The notes beneath the pieces were generated by a model. That model was given only the letters and a program-made list of their open reading frames with translations. It did not search any database and was not told the DNA's origin. This document shows positions 20,183 to 29,767 of a stretch of 64,000 nt of DNA, one piece after another. Every line of letters begins with the position of its first letter. Within the stretch, counting starts at the first letter, position 1. The position numbers and the translations under genes are program-made. The DNA comes from Stenotrophomonas beteli. GTDB lineage: Bacteria; Pseudomonadota; Gammaproteobacteria; Xanthomonadales; Xanthomonadaceae. The stretch is taken from contig NZ_LLXV01000029.1 in the NCBI RefSeq assembly GCF_001431665.1, positions 1 to 64,000 of the forward strand, written 5' to 3'.

Positions 20183-21289
20183 ATGGACTGCAAGCGTCTT
20201 TGCGCCGCTTTGGCGCTGGCCCTTTCTCTCTCCGGATGCATGTTTGCACCCGGCCAGCACATGCGTTCGAGCGCGTTCGCACGCGACGACCAGCCGGTTG
20301 GCAATGACCAGATCGAGCTGATTCCGATCACGCCGAAGCTCATCGCCATGGATCGGGCTGCACGCGATGTGCCCGGCCTGCCGACAGCGCTGACCAGCTA
20401 CCAGCCTGGTCCTTACGAGATCGGCGCCGGCGACGTCCTGTACATCACGGTTTGGGATCACCCGGAGCTGACCGTTCCGGCAGGCCCCCAGCAACAGCTC
20501 AATGCGGCGGGCCGTCCCGTCCAGTCCGATGGATCGCTGTTCTATCCCTATGTTGGCAAGATCTCTGCCGCAGGCAGGACACCGAGCCAGCTGCGCGAGG
20601 AACTCACTAGCAAGCTTGCGCGCTACATTGAAGCACCCCAGGTCGATGTCTCCATCCTGACCTATGCTAGCCAACGCGTCTGGGTCACAGGCGCGTCGCG
20701 CCAGGCCGCCACTGTGCCACTGACCGTCACGCCGCTGACGCTGGGCGACGCAATCAGCCAGTCCGGACTGGACGCCACCCAGGCCGACCTGTCCGGGGTC
20801 CGGCTGACCCGCGACGGCGTCACCTACACCATCGACCTGGATCGCCTTGGTCGCCAGGGCGGCGGTGCCACGAATATTTTCCTGAAGTCCAGCGACCACT
20901 TGTACGTGCCTTACCTGGATCGCAAGGAAATTTTCGTGGTGGGCGAAGTCAACCAGCCCGGCGCGATGAGCTTCAAAACCAGCGACATTTCGCTCAGCCA
21001 GGCACTCGGCCGGGCACGCGGGCTGCAGCAAAGCACCTCAAACGGAAATGCCGTCTACGTGATCCGCGGCTCGCAGGATCTGCAGAGCACGCCTTCCACC
21101 GTGTACCACCTGGAAGCCAGATCGCCGGCCGCGTTTGCCGTTGCCAGCCAGTTTGAACTGCTTCCCGGTGACGTTGTATTCGTCGGTGCGGCCGGGGTCA
21201 CTCGCTGGAGCCGGTTTGTGAACCAGCTGCTTCCCTTCACGTCGATCATCAGTAACGCGGCAAGCGCGCGTAACGATCTCGACAATTGA
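20183..21289 (+). CDS. Polysaccharide export outer-membrane lipoprotein (Wza/GfcE-like)
   Basis: 368 residues. A lipoprotein signal peptide ends LSGC (Cys near 19). The polysaccharide export (PES) domain starts YEIGAGDVLYITVWDHPEL and is followed by SLBB repeats around VWVTGASRQAATVPLT and IFVVGEVNQPGAMSF. Wza-type proteins form the octameric outer-membrane channel, with a C-terminal amphipathic helix (here WSRFVNQLLPFTSII). It works with the Wzc-type kinase encoded on the opposite strand at 32.5-34.7 kb. Confidence 0.92.
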   Translation: MDCKRLCAALALALSLSGCMFAPGQHMRSSAFARDDQPVGNDQIELIPITPKLIAMDRAARDVPGLPTALTSYQPGPYEIGAGDVLYITVWDHPELTVPAGPQQQLNAAGRPVQSDGSLFYPYVGKISAAGRTPSQLREELTSKLARYIEAPQVDVSILTYASQRVWVTGASRQAATVPLTVTPLTLGDAISQSGLDATQADLSGVRLTRDGVTYTIDLDRLGRQGGGATNIFLKSSDHLYVPYLDRKEIFVVGEVNQPGAMSFKTSDISLSQALGRARGLQQSTSNGNAVYVIRGSQDLQSTPSTVYHLEARSPAAFAVASQFELLPGDVVFVGAAGVTRWSRFVNQLLPFTSIISNAASARNDLDN

Positions 21290-21302
21290 TGGCAGGCACA
21301 AG

Positions 21303-21989
21303 ATGAGCAGGAGCGCTCTCGCCGCGCTATCGTCGGCGCAACGCGGCGTTGCCGCATCGCTGTTGATTGCATTCGGTCTGTCGGGCTGCGGCGTGGTGGG
21401 CCGTACCAGCATCAAGACGGCACAACTGGCCCTGCAAGGCCGCCCCGACATTACACCCAGCGCCGAAGAGGTCGCCAAGAAGCGCTATCCGCAGATCAAG
21501 GTGCTCGGTCCTGATGGCGGTGCCGTGCTGGTGCTGGGCAATATCGACGCCGGCCGCCAAGCTTGGTACAGCAGTGAGCGCAGCATCATCTTCCTGCACG
21601 ACGGCCTGCTCGTCGGCACCTTTGGTGGCAGCCCCGAGCTGCAGAACATGTGGATCGAGGGCGATAACCCGTTCAGGGCACTGCACAAGCTTGATCGTGC
21701 AGTAATCGTGCATCGCCGCTACGACCTGATGCCGGGCTACCGCTATGGCGTGGAGGTGCAAGGCACGCTGGAGCCGATGGGCAGTGAAGCCATCGAGATT
21801 CTCGGCAAGCGCCGCAGTGTGCTGCACGTGCGCGAAACACAGCGCGGCAGGCACTGGAAGGCCGAGAATCACTTCTGGGTAGACCCGGATACCGGCTTCA
21901 TCTGGAAGAGCCGCCAGGCAATCGCGCCAGGCACCAGCTTGGAAATCACCCAGCTCAAGCCCTATAGCCCGGATCTGCTACACCGATGA
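21303..21989 (+). CDS. YjbF/GfcB-family outer-membrane lipoprotein
   Basis: 228 residues with a lipoprotein signal peptide (LIAFGLSGC). The body is beta-rich, including MPGYRYGVEVQGTLEP and FWVDPDTGFIWKSRQ. Its position between the Wza-like and GfcC-like genes fits GfcB/YjbF, an accessory secretion lipoprotein of capsule and exopolysaccharide operons. Its 3' end overlaps the next gene by 4 bases. Confidence 0.82.
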   Translation: MSRSALAALSSAQRGVAASLLIAFGLSGCGVVGRTSIKTAQLALQGRPDITPSAEEVAKKRYPQIKVLGPDGGAVLVLGNIDAGRQAWYSSERSIIFLHDGLLVGTFGGSPELQNMWIEGDNPFRALHKLDRAVIVHRRYDLMPGYRYGVEVQGTLEPMGSEAIEILGKRRSVLHVRETQRGRHWKAENHFWVDPDTGFIWKSRQAIAPGTSLEITQLKPYSPDLLHR

Positions 21990-22762
21990 GCCCGCGTCTG
22001 CTTGCCCTGCTGCTGGGCACGATAACTGCAGCCACCGCCTCGGCCGCTCCACAGGTATCGGTGGAGGTGATGGGTCATGTCAGCCATCCCGGCGTGCAGA
22101 TCATGCCGGCCGGCGCACGGCTCAGTGATGCCATTCTGGCCGCAAGCCCGCAGCCCTCTGCCTACCCATTGGCGGCCGCCTGGCTGCGTGCCTCCGAGCG
22201 AATCGCGCAGACTCGCCTGAAGACCGGTGTCCTGTTCGATTTAGCTCAACTGATGGACGACACATCCGCCGACGCGGATGATGCAGGTGTCGCCCGCACC
22301 CTTGCGGACGACATCGAGCGCATGCCGGTCACCGGTCGTGTCCCCGCACTGTTGACCGCTCGCGCGATCGAAGTGGCAGACGCAAGCAACCGCCCCATCG
22401 GCGACGGAGATCGCCTGGTCTATCCCGGGCGTCCCAACACGGTGACCGTCATGGGAGTCGTTGCCGAGCCGTGCACGTTGGACCATGTTGCCCAGCAAGC
22501 GCCGGTCGACTACCTGCGCGACTGTCCTGCCCTGCGCGCTGCGAGCAAGGACCACCTGTACGTGATCGAGCCGGACGGCAGAGTCGAGAAGATCGGCATT
22601 GCGCTCTGGAATCGCTCAGCCCCCTCCTCGCTGGCCCCTGGAGCAGTGCTGTACGTACCTTTGCGACCGAGCGCCCTGGCCAAGGTGAATCCTGGCCTCA
22701 ATGAAGAAATTGCTAGCTTCCTCGCAACCCAGGTAATGGAATTACCGGGAGTTTCGCCTTGA
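21986..22762 (+). CDS. GfcC/YjbG-family capsule biosynthesis protein
   Basis: 258 residues with a signal peptide (cleavage near TASAA). A beta-grasp-like N-terminal part (VSVEVMGHVSHPGVQIMPAG) recalls SLBB-type folds; GfcC of E. coli has two beta-grasp domains and is periplasmic. Overlaps both neighbours (ATGA with GfcB, TTGA with the YjbH gene), so translation is coupled. Confidence 0.82.
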   Translation: MSPRLLALLLGTITAATASAAPQVSVEVMGHVSHPGVQIMPAGARLSDAILAASPQPSAYPLAAAWLRASERIAQTRLKTGVLFDLAQLMDDTSADADDAGVARTLADDIERMPVTGRVPALLTARAIEVADASNRPIGDGDRLVYPGRPNTVTVMGVVAEPCTLDHVAQQAPVDYLRDCPALRAASKDHLYVIEPDGRVEKIGIALWNRSAPSSLAPGAVLYVPLRPSALAKVNPGLNEEIASFLATQVMELPGVSP

Positions 22763-24909
22763 TCACCTCCACCTATAGGCCGCTGGCGCGCGCCGGCGTG
22801 GCCCTGCTCAGCCTGAGCATCAGCACTGTCCTGCAGGCACAGACCGCGCCTGCACCAACCGCGAGTGACTGGGGCGGTATCGGCTTGCTGCAGACGCCTA
22901 CCGCACGCATGGCAGAAGAAGGCGAATTGGCGTTCACCGCCAGCCACACGTCGCCTTACAGTCGTTACAACCTCGTGCTGCAGCCGCTCCCATGGATGGA
23001 GGGTGCGTTCCGCTATGTATCGGTGGCAAATCGGCGCTATGGCCCGGAATGGCTCAGCGGCAGCCAGAACTACAAGGACAAGTCGATCGACGTGAAGATC
23101 CGCTTGCTGCAGGAAAGCCGCTGGGTCCCGGAAGTCTCCGCAGGCTTCCGCGACCTAGGCGGCACCGGCCTTTTCTCCAGCGAATACCTGGTGGCAAGCA
23201 AGCGGATCGGCGCCTTTGACGCGAGCCTGGGCGTGGCGACGGGCTACATCGGCAATCGGGGTGACTTCCGCAATCCCCTTGCTGCGTTGAATGATCGGTT
23301 TGAGACCCGACCACGCTCCACGGGCGCAGGAAAGTTCAACAGCAATGGCATGCTCCGTGGTCCGGTTGGCGTATTCGGCGGTGTCGCCTATCAGACGCCG
23401 TGGGAACCCCTTCAGCTGAAGCTCGAGTACGACGGCAACGATTACAAGCGCGAGCCGCAGAACAATCGGCAGGTTCAACGCAGCCCGTTCAATTTCGGGG
23501 CATCCTACGCCGTCAATCAGAATGTGCACCTGCATGCAGGCTGGGAGCGAGGTGACGTGGCCACTTTTGGCATCACGCTGCGAACCAACCTCGCGCAGGC
23601 CAGGTCCATGCCCAAGGTTCTGGATCCAGCGCCTGTCCCACTCAAGCGTCATGGATGGAATGGTGAGGCAAGCACTGATGAGAGCAACAACACGGATTCT
23701 CAATCCCCGGATTGGAGCGCCGTGGCCAGCCAGCTTGATCAGAACGCCGGACTGCGCGTAAGCCGCATCAGCCAACGAGGCTCAGAAGTCATCGTTACCG
23801 GCGAGCAACGACGCTTCTATTACCCAGCACAGGGCCTGGGACGGACTGCTCGCGTTCTCGACGGCATCGCGCCGGCCAGCGTCGACTGGTTCACAGTGCA
23901 GAACACCCGCCTCGGCGTGCCGGTCGTCGAGACCAGCATGGAGCGCAAAGCGTTCGTGGACTATGTAAACAACAAGAGCGACCTGGGTACGCTGGCCGGG
24001 CATGTGGAGATGGCCCCCCCGGCAAGCCAACGCAGGCAGACCCTCTACGAGGCGCCGCGTCACCGCTTCGATGGTGCATTCAACATTGGCTATCAGCAAT
24101 CACTGGGCGGTCCCGACGGGTTCGTGCTGTTCCAGGTCGCCGGCACTTACGGCGCGAGCTTCTACTTCACGCGCAATCTGTGGCTCAGTGGCAACATCAG
24201 CTATAACGCTTACAACAACTACGACAAGTTCCGCTACGACGCCCCAAGCCGCCTGCCGCGGGTTCGAACGAACATTCGTCGTTACATGACGACTGAAGAC
24301 CTGACGTTGCCCAGCTTGCAGCTGACCAGCACCCATCATCTCGGTCGAGACCTTTACGGCATGGCTTACGCCGGCATGCTGGAGTCAATGTATGCAGGCG
24401 CCGGCGGCGAGGTTCTCTATCGCCCGCTGGACGAGCGCTGGGCACTGGGAGTCGAAGCAAACTGGGTGAAGCAGCGCGATTTCGACCAGCGGTTCAGTTT
24501 CCGCGACTACAGCGTCGCTACCGGCCATGCAACCTTCTACTACCTGTGGGGTGACCAGCGGCGCGTGGTCAGCGCGCTGAGCGCCGGCCGATACCTCGCC
24601 AAAGACTGGGGCGCAACGCTCGCCGTCTCGCGCGCCTTTGACAACGGCGTAACGATGGGCGCCTACGCGACGAAGACCGATGTCTCCTCTGCCGACTACG
24701 GCGAAGGAAGCTTCGACAAGGGAATCTATGTCTCGATCCCGTTCGATTTCCTGCTCCCACGATCGACGCGCGCACGTGCCAACTTCCTGTGGAATCCGCT
24801 CTATCGAGATGGAGGTGCAAGAGTTGGCCACAGCTACGGCCTTTATCAGATGACGTCTGAACGAGACCCTGGGTTCTTCTTCGACAACATCAATAGAATT
24901 GGCGATTAA
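22759..24909 (+). CDS. YjbH/GfcD-family exopolysaccharide outer-membrane protein
   Basis: 716 residues with a signal peptide ending near LQAQT. The opening DWGGIGLLQTPTARMAEEGE is typical of YjbH-domain proteins, and alternating aromatic strands indicate a large outer-membrane beta-barrel (for example TRNLWLSGNISYNAYNNYD). YjbH/GfcD is needed for polymer secretion in gfc/yjb systems, perhaps as a second channel. Start is TTG 22759 overlapping the upstream stop. It is the last gene of the plus-strand operon and converges on the acyltransferase genes. Confidence 0.9.
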   Translation: MITSTYRPLARAGVALLSLSISTVLQAQTAPAPTASDWGGIGLLQTPTARMAEEGELAFTASHTSPYSRYNLVLQPLPWMEGAFRYVSVANRRYGPEWLSGSQNYKDKSIDVKIRLLQESRWVPEVSAGFRDLGGTGLFSSEYLVASKRIGAFDASLGVATGYIGNRGDFRNPLAALNDRFETRPRSTGAGKFNSNGMLRGPVGVFGGVAYQTPWEPLQLKLEYDGNDYKREPQNNRQVQRSPFNFGASYAVNQNVHLHAGWERGDVATFGITLRTNLAQARSMPKVLDPAPVPLKRHGWNGEASTDESNNTDSQSPDWSAVASQLDQNAGLRVSRISQRGSEVIVTGEQRRFYYPAQGLGRTARVLDGIAPASVDWFTVQNTRLGVPVVETSMERKAFVDYVNNKSDLGTLAGHVEMAPPASQRRQTLYEAPRHRFDGAFNIGYQQSLGGPDGFVLFQVAGTYGASFYFTRNLWLSGNISYNAYNNYDKFRYDAPSRLPRVRTNIRRYMTTEDLTLPSLQLTSTHHLGRDLYGMAYAGMLESMYAGAGGEVLYRPLDERWALGVEANWVKQRDFDQRFSFRDYSVATGHATFYYLWGDQRRVVSALSAGRYLAKDWGATLAVSRAFDNGVTMGAYATKTDVSSADYGEGSFDKGIYVSIPFDFLLPRSTRARANFLWNPLYRDGGARVGHSYGLYQMTSERDPGFFFDNINRIGD

Positions 24910-24952
24910 GGGAACAGCTCCCTGCTCGATCCCATCGGGTCGGGCCTTGGCG

Positions 24953-25492
24953 CTACTTTCCGGCCAGCTCGCGAGCAGGCACACCCGCCACCGTACTGCG
25001 GGGCGGTACGCTCCGCAGCACAACTGCATTGGCGCCCACAACCGCTTCATCTCCCACCTGCAACGAGCCCAGCACGCAGGCGCCGGCAAAAATGATTACT
25101 CCATCTCCAATGCACGGATACTGCGTGCCGCGTTGGCCGAGCGTGACGGATTGGTACAGCTGAAGATCGCGTCCCGCCACAACGCCATCTCCCACGACCA
25201 CGGCAGCAGCATGGGGAAGAAACAATCCAGGCCCGATCCTGGAGCTGGGGGAAAGATAGCAAGCGGAAACGCGCACGTTGTACAGCCACATCAACTTCGA
25301 CAGCACGCGGCCCACCTTGCCGAACCGCCTCGCGAAGACCGATAACCGGTAGCGCACCACTGTTGCGAACCCAGGATCCACAAAATAGCGAGCCAGACCG
25401 CTCATCAGTGATGGCTCCGCCCCTGCCCTGGCAGCGCGGAGGTCCGCATTCAACAGGCTCAGTAGTGTTTCCGTAGCAGGAACCTCGGTCAT
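24953..25492 (-). CDS. Serine acetyltransferase-like hexapeptide acyltransferase
   Basis: 179 residues. The C-terminal left-handed beta-helix is built of hexapeptide repeats (SRIGPGLFLPHAAAVVVGDG, GVIIFAGACVLG), with the His seen in CysE-type enzymes. The helical N-terminus is much shorter than in CysE, and its place at the end of an exopolysaccharide operon suggests sugar O-acetylation rather than cysteine synthesis. Start overlaps the stop of the upstream acyltransferase (ATGA). Confidence 0.8.
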   Translation of the reverse strand: MTEVPATETLLSLLNADLRAARAGAEPSLMSGLARYFVDPGFATVVRYRLSVFARRFGKVGRVLSKLMWLYNVRVSACYLSPSSRIGPGLFLPHAAAVVVGDGVVAGRDLQLYQSVTLGQRGTQYPCIGDGVIIFAGACVLGSLQVGDEAVVGANAVVLRSVPPRSTVAGVPARELAGK

Positions 25493-26001
25493 GCATCCAA
25501 CTCCTTCTTGAAGACGGCCGGGTTGCCCGCAACAAGCACATTCGCTGGCACGTCGCGTGTAACCACCGCTCCCGCACCAATGATCGAGCCGGCACCGATC
25601 GAAACGCCGGGGAGAATAACCGCGTTCGCCCCAATCCAGACCCCATCACCAACATGCACGTCACTGGCGGTAACCTTGCCCGCGCGCGCGTCGGCGCTAT
25701 CGACAACGTGAGACGCCGTGATCAATGCGACGCCGTGGCCCACGGTTACACGACGGCCAAGGCGGATCGTCCCCGTTGCATCGAAGTAACAGCCACGGTT
25801 GATGAAGCAGCCCTGGCCAATGACGATGCGCCCACCCTCAAAGCGCCCGCCCCCCCGGATTCGAACACCACCGGCAGTCGATATCCCGAGAATGCCCAGC
25901 AGACGCGGACGAAGGCGACAGGAGATCGGATCATCGGGAAGCACCGCGCAGGCCATGTTTAACCCATGCACCACGCACTTATGGAGGATGCGCCAGATCA
26001 T
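25489..26001 (-). CDS. Hexapeptide-repeat acyltransferase (maltose/NodL O-acetyltransferase type)
   Basis: 170 residues of left-handed beta-helix with the pattern HVGDGVWIGANAVILPGVSI and the terminal loop VTRDVPANVLVAGNPAVF characteristic of NodL/Maa/WcaF-like O-acetyltransferases. It probably decorates the exopolysaccharide repeat unit. ATGA overlaps on both sides place it firmly in the glycan operon. Confidence 0.85.
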   Translation of the reverse strand: MIWRILHKCVVHGLNMACAVLPDDPISCRLRPRLLGILGISTAGGVRIRGGGRFEGGRIVIGQGCFINRGCYFDATGTIRLGRRVTVGHGVALITASHVVDSADARAGKVTASDVHVGDGVWIGANAVILPGVSIGAGSIIGAGAVVTRDVPANVLVAGNPAVFKKELDA

Positions 26002-27254
26002 GATCCCAGCCTCTCATAGGCGTTGGAGTACCTCGAGAAGACCACGTCGCGCGCGTGCTGCTCAGAGACGTAGGCCGATGCGTTGAAGGCGATATTGTCC
26101 AGCATTGTCGGATCCGCAGTGACTGTCCTTACGATTTCAAGGAACTGCATGGGCGTGTCGAAGACGAGTGCAACGTGACGCCCCTCGACATCCAACCCCT
26201 CCAAGCCCAAAGAGGTTGTCACGGTTGGAACCCCGATCGCAAAGGCATCAACGATCTTTGTCTTGACTCCGGATCCGGAAAGAATGGGCGCCAAGTGCAG
26301 ATCCGTTTCACGGAGCGCCTCATTCAAATCGTCAACGAAACCATGGAAGGTAATCCCCGGACGCGAAAGTTCATGGGCCACCCTCGCATCGATGCTTCCA
26401 ATCACATCCAGCGAGTACTCAAACCCGGCGTCAACCAGCACAGGAAGAAGCGTGCCAACCACGTATCGCAGGGCCTGCAAGTTCTGCGGTGCCTTTAGGT
26501 TGCCCAGGAACGCGAAGCGAAGCGGCATGCCGCCTTGACGTAACCGTGGCGGCCGGACGCCACTGACGTCCGCAGACATCGGCGGCACAGAGTACAGGTT
26601 AGCCGCGCCCGTCCTCAGCCTGTGCCGCTCAGCCTCCAGCCCCGATACAAAGATGACGCTCGCGGCGGACGCGGTCACATCCAGCTCCATCTTTGCCAAT
26701 CGTTTGGACTCGACAGCCAGAAGACGGGCTGCAAACACGTTGGCCAGCCATCCGGCTGCAGCCGGCAATCGCTCCCTGAAGGTTCCAAGCACGTCCGTCG
26801 CGCCTGAGGCCAGTTGCCTCTGATAACGGACGGAAAGCAGATCATCGATATCAAGGACGAGCGGCGTCGAGCGCCAATGCCGGACGTAGCTCCACAACCT
26901 GAGCATGTCCACAACAACAACATCTGGACCGAATTCGGCGATCTCCGAGGTGATCCAACGTGACTTGCCCTTGCCGAAGAAGGCCAGGCATTGAAGCGGC
27001 GCTGACAGCCCCAGGTGAAGGGCGCCACGCAGTACATCCACCACCCCCGGATAACTGGTGAAATGGAACGCCACCGAGGGGAACTCGCGCCGGTACCGCT
27101 CAACATCAACAGTCTCGCCCCGCCCCTTGAAACAGATGACCATCACTTCATCGAACCGATCAACCAGGTACTCGAGGTGCTGGCGCAGCATGCGCTCGCG
27201 GCCGCCGACCACAGGAAGGAACGGCCTGGTCATGAGAAAGACGGCCTTAGCCAT
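25998..27254 (-). CDS. Glycosyltransferase, GT4-like
   Basis: 418 residues with a GT-B architecture. The N-terminal domain starts FLMTRPFLPVVGGRERMLRQ and the C-terminal donor-binding segment is GSGVKTKIVDAFAIGVPTVT, with the family Glu in SLGLEGLDV. Adds one sugar of the repeat unit on the cytoplasmic side; donor unknown. Overlaps the polymerase gene by 8 bases. Confidence 0.87.
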   Translation of the reverse strand: MAKAVFLMTRPFLPVVGGRERMLRQHLEYLVDRFDEVMVICFKGRGETVDVERYRREFPSVAFHFTSYPGVVDVLRGALHLGLSAPLQCLAFFGKGKSRWITSEIAEFGPDVVVVDMLRLWSYVRHWRSTPLVLDIDDLLSVRYQRQLASGATDVLGTFRERLPAAAGWLANVFAARLLAVESKRLAKMELDVTASAASVIFVSGLEAERHRLRTGAANLYSVPPMSADVSGVRPPRLRQGGMPLRFAFLGNLKAPQNLQALRYVVGTLLPVLVDAGFEYSLDVIGSIDARVAHELSRPGITFHGFVDDLNEALRETDLHLAPILSGSGVKTKIVDAFAIGVPTVTTSLGLEGLDVEGRHVALVFDTPMQFLEIVRTVTADPTMLDNIAFNASAYVSEQHARDVVFSRYSNAYERLGS

Positions 27255-28542
27255 GACGCACCATCCTTATGCCACGTGAAATGGTCAGTACTGCGGCAAG
27301 CGGGATCCACAGGAGCACGAAGGCAAATGAGCCAAACTGAAGGCAAGCGGCGCCCATGAGCACCAGCTGGAGAACCACCAGCTTTTCGGCCGGAGAACCG
27401 AAGCGCTTGATGAGGCCGAAATCCCGACGAACGCGGTTGAGCATGAAGATGAGATACGCCAGCCCCAGCAACCCGCCCATCACGTAGATGCCCACATACA
27501 GATTGCGCGGATCAGCCGAGACCGACGAGATGTCGCCCATGATCTCGAAATTTCGATACGCAACATGATTCAGCGGCAACCATGACATCGCGTCATTGAA
27601 ACTGAACGGATACATCGCTGCGCCCATTCCGAACGGATATGAAAGCGAGACAAGGAATGCGTACACGGGATACATGATGCGCACAAAGACGGATCCGTCG
27701 AGGGACTCCAGCAGCGATGCCTCAACGGTCGACGCCTCGTCGAGCTTGATGATGCGTGTCAAGTAGTAAGGAAGGTCCCCTGAAGATGCGAGATTGGACA
27801 CGATCAGCTTCACCGCATATGCCACTAACAAGGTACCTGCCCCGATGAGGAGCACTTGAAACAGGGTCCTGGTGAAGCTGCGCCCCATCAGAAGGCGGTA
27901 TCCGATCAATCCGATGACCAGCGTCGCAAAGCCATAGAGAGAGAAAGTGGCGGCAAAAAGCATCAACCACATCCCGCGATAGATCCAGGACAAGCGGCCA
28001 AGCAGCGGGAATGCGAACACAAGATAGAGACTGGCCCAGGATGCCTCGGAGGTAAACAGCTGCACCCGCGACCCTGCATTTCCGCTCAGTGCAAGCGCCA
28101 ATGCGTCGCGAAACACGCCACCAATACCCAGGTAGATGGCGACGATCTCGAAGATTCCATAGCACAGCACGATTTTCAGCACGGAACGAAGAATGTTCAG
28201 GTACTGATCGATAGAGACGAACCTGAAGTAGTAGCGGAAACCAAGAAAGGCGGCCAGCCCCGCTAGAACAGGCAGAATTCCTCTCAGGACGCGATCCACG
28301 CCAATGTCCTTCACGCCCAGGAAGATGAAACTGACCAGGACCACGTAGAGCACAAAACAGATTGTCGCCACGTCGGCGCGCTCAATCCTTCCACGCGAAC
28401 CGAAGAAGAAGACGATGCCAAGCAGTGCTGCCGGGATGAGCGACGGCGGGCTGTAACTGACAGGGACGAACGACATCTTGAAAACGGGCAACAGAACTAT
28501 CGCCAGAAGACCAAGCCAGCTGACAAACCTGATCCTGATCAT
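27247..28542 (-). CDS. O-antigen polymerase-like membrane protein (Wzy)
   Basis: 431 residues with about eleven membrane helices and a large extracytoplasmic loop (about 255-345, containing the LVSLSYPFGMGAAMYPFSFN region), the layout of Wzy polymerases and WaaL ligases. Its place between two glycosyltransferases and near a Wzx-type flippase favours Wzy. Sequence conservation in this family is low, so the call rests on topology and context. Confidence 0.75.
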   Translation of the reverse strand: MIRIRFVSWLGLLAIVLLPVFKMSFVPVSYSPPSLIPAALLGIVFFFGSRGRIERADVATICFVLYVVLVSFIFLGVKDIGVDRVLRGILPVLAGLAAFLGFRYYFRFVSIDQYLNILRSVLKIVLCYGIFEIVAIYLGIGGVFRDALALALSGNAGSRVQLFTSEASWASLYLVFAFPLLGRLSWIYRGMWLMLFAATFSLYGFATLVIGLIGYRLLMGRSFTRTLFQVLLIGAGTLLVAYAVKLIVSNLASSGDLPYYLTRIIKLDEASTVEASLLESLDGSVFVRIMYPVYAFLVSLSYPFGMGAAMYPFSFNDAMSWLPLNHVAYRNFEIMGDISSVSADPRNLYVGIYVMGGLLGLAYLIFMLNRVRRDFGLIKRFGSPAEKLVVLQLVLMGAACLQFGSFAFVLLWIPLAAVLTISRGIRMVRHG

Positions 28543-29741
28543 CGAAGCCCCTCAATGGCCGCGACGAACCTGCGCGATGTCCCCGCGTATCCGTACTGCT
28601 CGCGCAAAGACTGGACGGCAGCGAGTCGGGGCAATTCGGCGATCGCAGCCATGGCCTCGGTTGACGCTATTGCCACTGCGGCCTTATCGCATCGATCAAG
28701 TGCGTCAAGATCGGACGAGAAGAAGTCGGCTGCGTCCTGAAGCACTTCTTTGGCCCCACTCCAACGCGTGCTGATCACCCTTCCGCCGACAGCCATCGCC
28801 TCAACGGGTACATTGGCGAATCCCTCCCACAAGGAAGTGACAAGCACGAGATCGGCCTGGCGGAAGTACGGAAGGGGGTTGTCCACCGCTCCGAGGAACA
28901 CCACTCGATCCGATACCCCACTCATTTCAGCACGCGCCTCCAGAGACTCTCTCAAGCTGCCGTCACCAATGAACACCAGTACGCCCTTGTAACCCAGCTT
29001 CGCCATTCCGGCGAAAACAGCAATGGCGATGTGCTGCCCCTTCTGTTCATTCAATCGACCGCATGACACAACGTACGGCCCGGATATCGCCGAAACTGGC
29101 GGAGCAAGGGACTGCTCATCCAGCTGCGAAAAATCGTATCCATTGGGGATGTAAAGTGTCTTCTTCGGCGACACGTTGAAGAGAACCGGGGCGCGTTCGG
29201 CAGCAACTGGGGAATTGCAGTGATAGAGATCACTCCCGCGGTACATCCAACCACACAAACTCCGCACCAGGCGCTTTCGCCAGCCGGCAGCAAGATCCCG
29301 CGAAGGATCCTGTCGCTCGGAAACGACGAGCTTGAAGTCAAGCCCGAACTTCTTCGCCATCAACGCGACGATACTCGGACCGTACGACATCGAAACAACT
29401 GCATCGAAGCGTTCATTCCGCATCAGCCTGCGGAATCGAAGCACAGCCACCAGGATACCCATGGCGCGGCGAAGGTCATAATCCCACCGCGCATTGGCCT
29501 GGAACTCCCGCACCAGCGGAAGGCCGAGGGAATAGTCCGCCTCTCCACCCTCTTCCGCAGGCTCATAGGACAGGATGCTCACATTGGAGACGCCGTCAGC
29601 CAGCATCTCCCTAAGGCGAAGGGTGGATGCCTTGATCCCACCCGCGTGGACATCCGTAGTGAAGATCAGGACGTTGAGGGACGAAACCGGGTTCTCCACG
29701 CAATCCGTCTGTTCGCCTACACGATCAGGATCGCTGCGCAT
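28539..29741 (-). CDS. Glycosyltransferase, GT4 family
   Basis: About 400 residues, GT-B fold. N-terminal glycine loop FTTDVHAGGIKASTLRLREM; C-terminal donor site with VSCGRLNEQKGQHIAI and the EX7E-type motif WEGFANVPVEAMAVGG. The frame stays open to 30182, but ATG 29741 with GGTGGAG upstream gives a normal N-terminus and avoids a long overlap with the flippase gene. The stop overlaps the polymerase start (ATGA). Confidence 0.88.
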   Translation of the reverse strand: MRSDPDRVGEQTDCVENPVSSLNVLIFTTDVHAGGIKASTLRLREMLADGVSNVSILSYEPAEEGGEADYSLGLPLVREFQANARWDYDLRRAMGILVAVLRFRRLMRNERFDAVVSMSYGPSIVALMAKKFGLDFKLVVSERQDPSRDLAAGWRKRLVRSLCGWMYRGSDLYHCNSPVAAERAPVLFNVSPKKTLYIPNGYDFSQLDEQSLAPPVSAISGPYVVSCGRLNEQKGQHIAIAVFAGMAKLGYKGVLVFIGDGSLRESLEARAEMSGVSDRVVFLGAVDNPLPYFRQADLVLVTSLWEGFANVPVEAMAVGGRVISTRWSGAKEVLQDAADFFSSDLDALDRCDKAAVAIASTEAMAAIAELPRLAAVQSLREQYGYAGTSRRFVAAIEGLR

Positions 29742-29767
29742 CTCATCTCCACCTCTTTCCTGCGAGC

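Noticed and set aside
24953-25492. Call as cysE, cysteine biosynthesis serine acetyltransferase
   Set aside because: The helical N-terminal domain of CysE is largely missing and the gene is embedded in a glycan operon, so sugar acylation is more likely.
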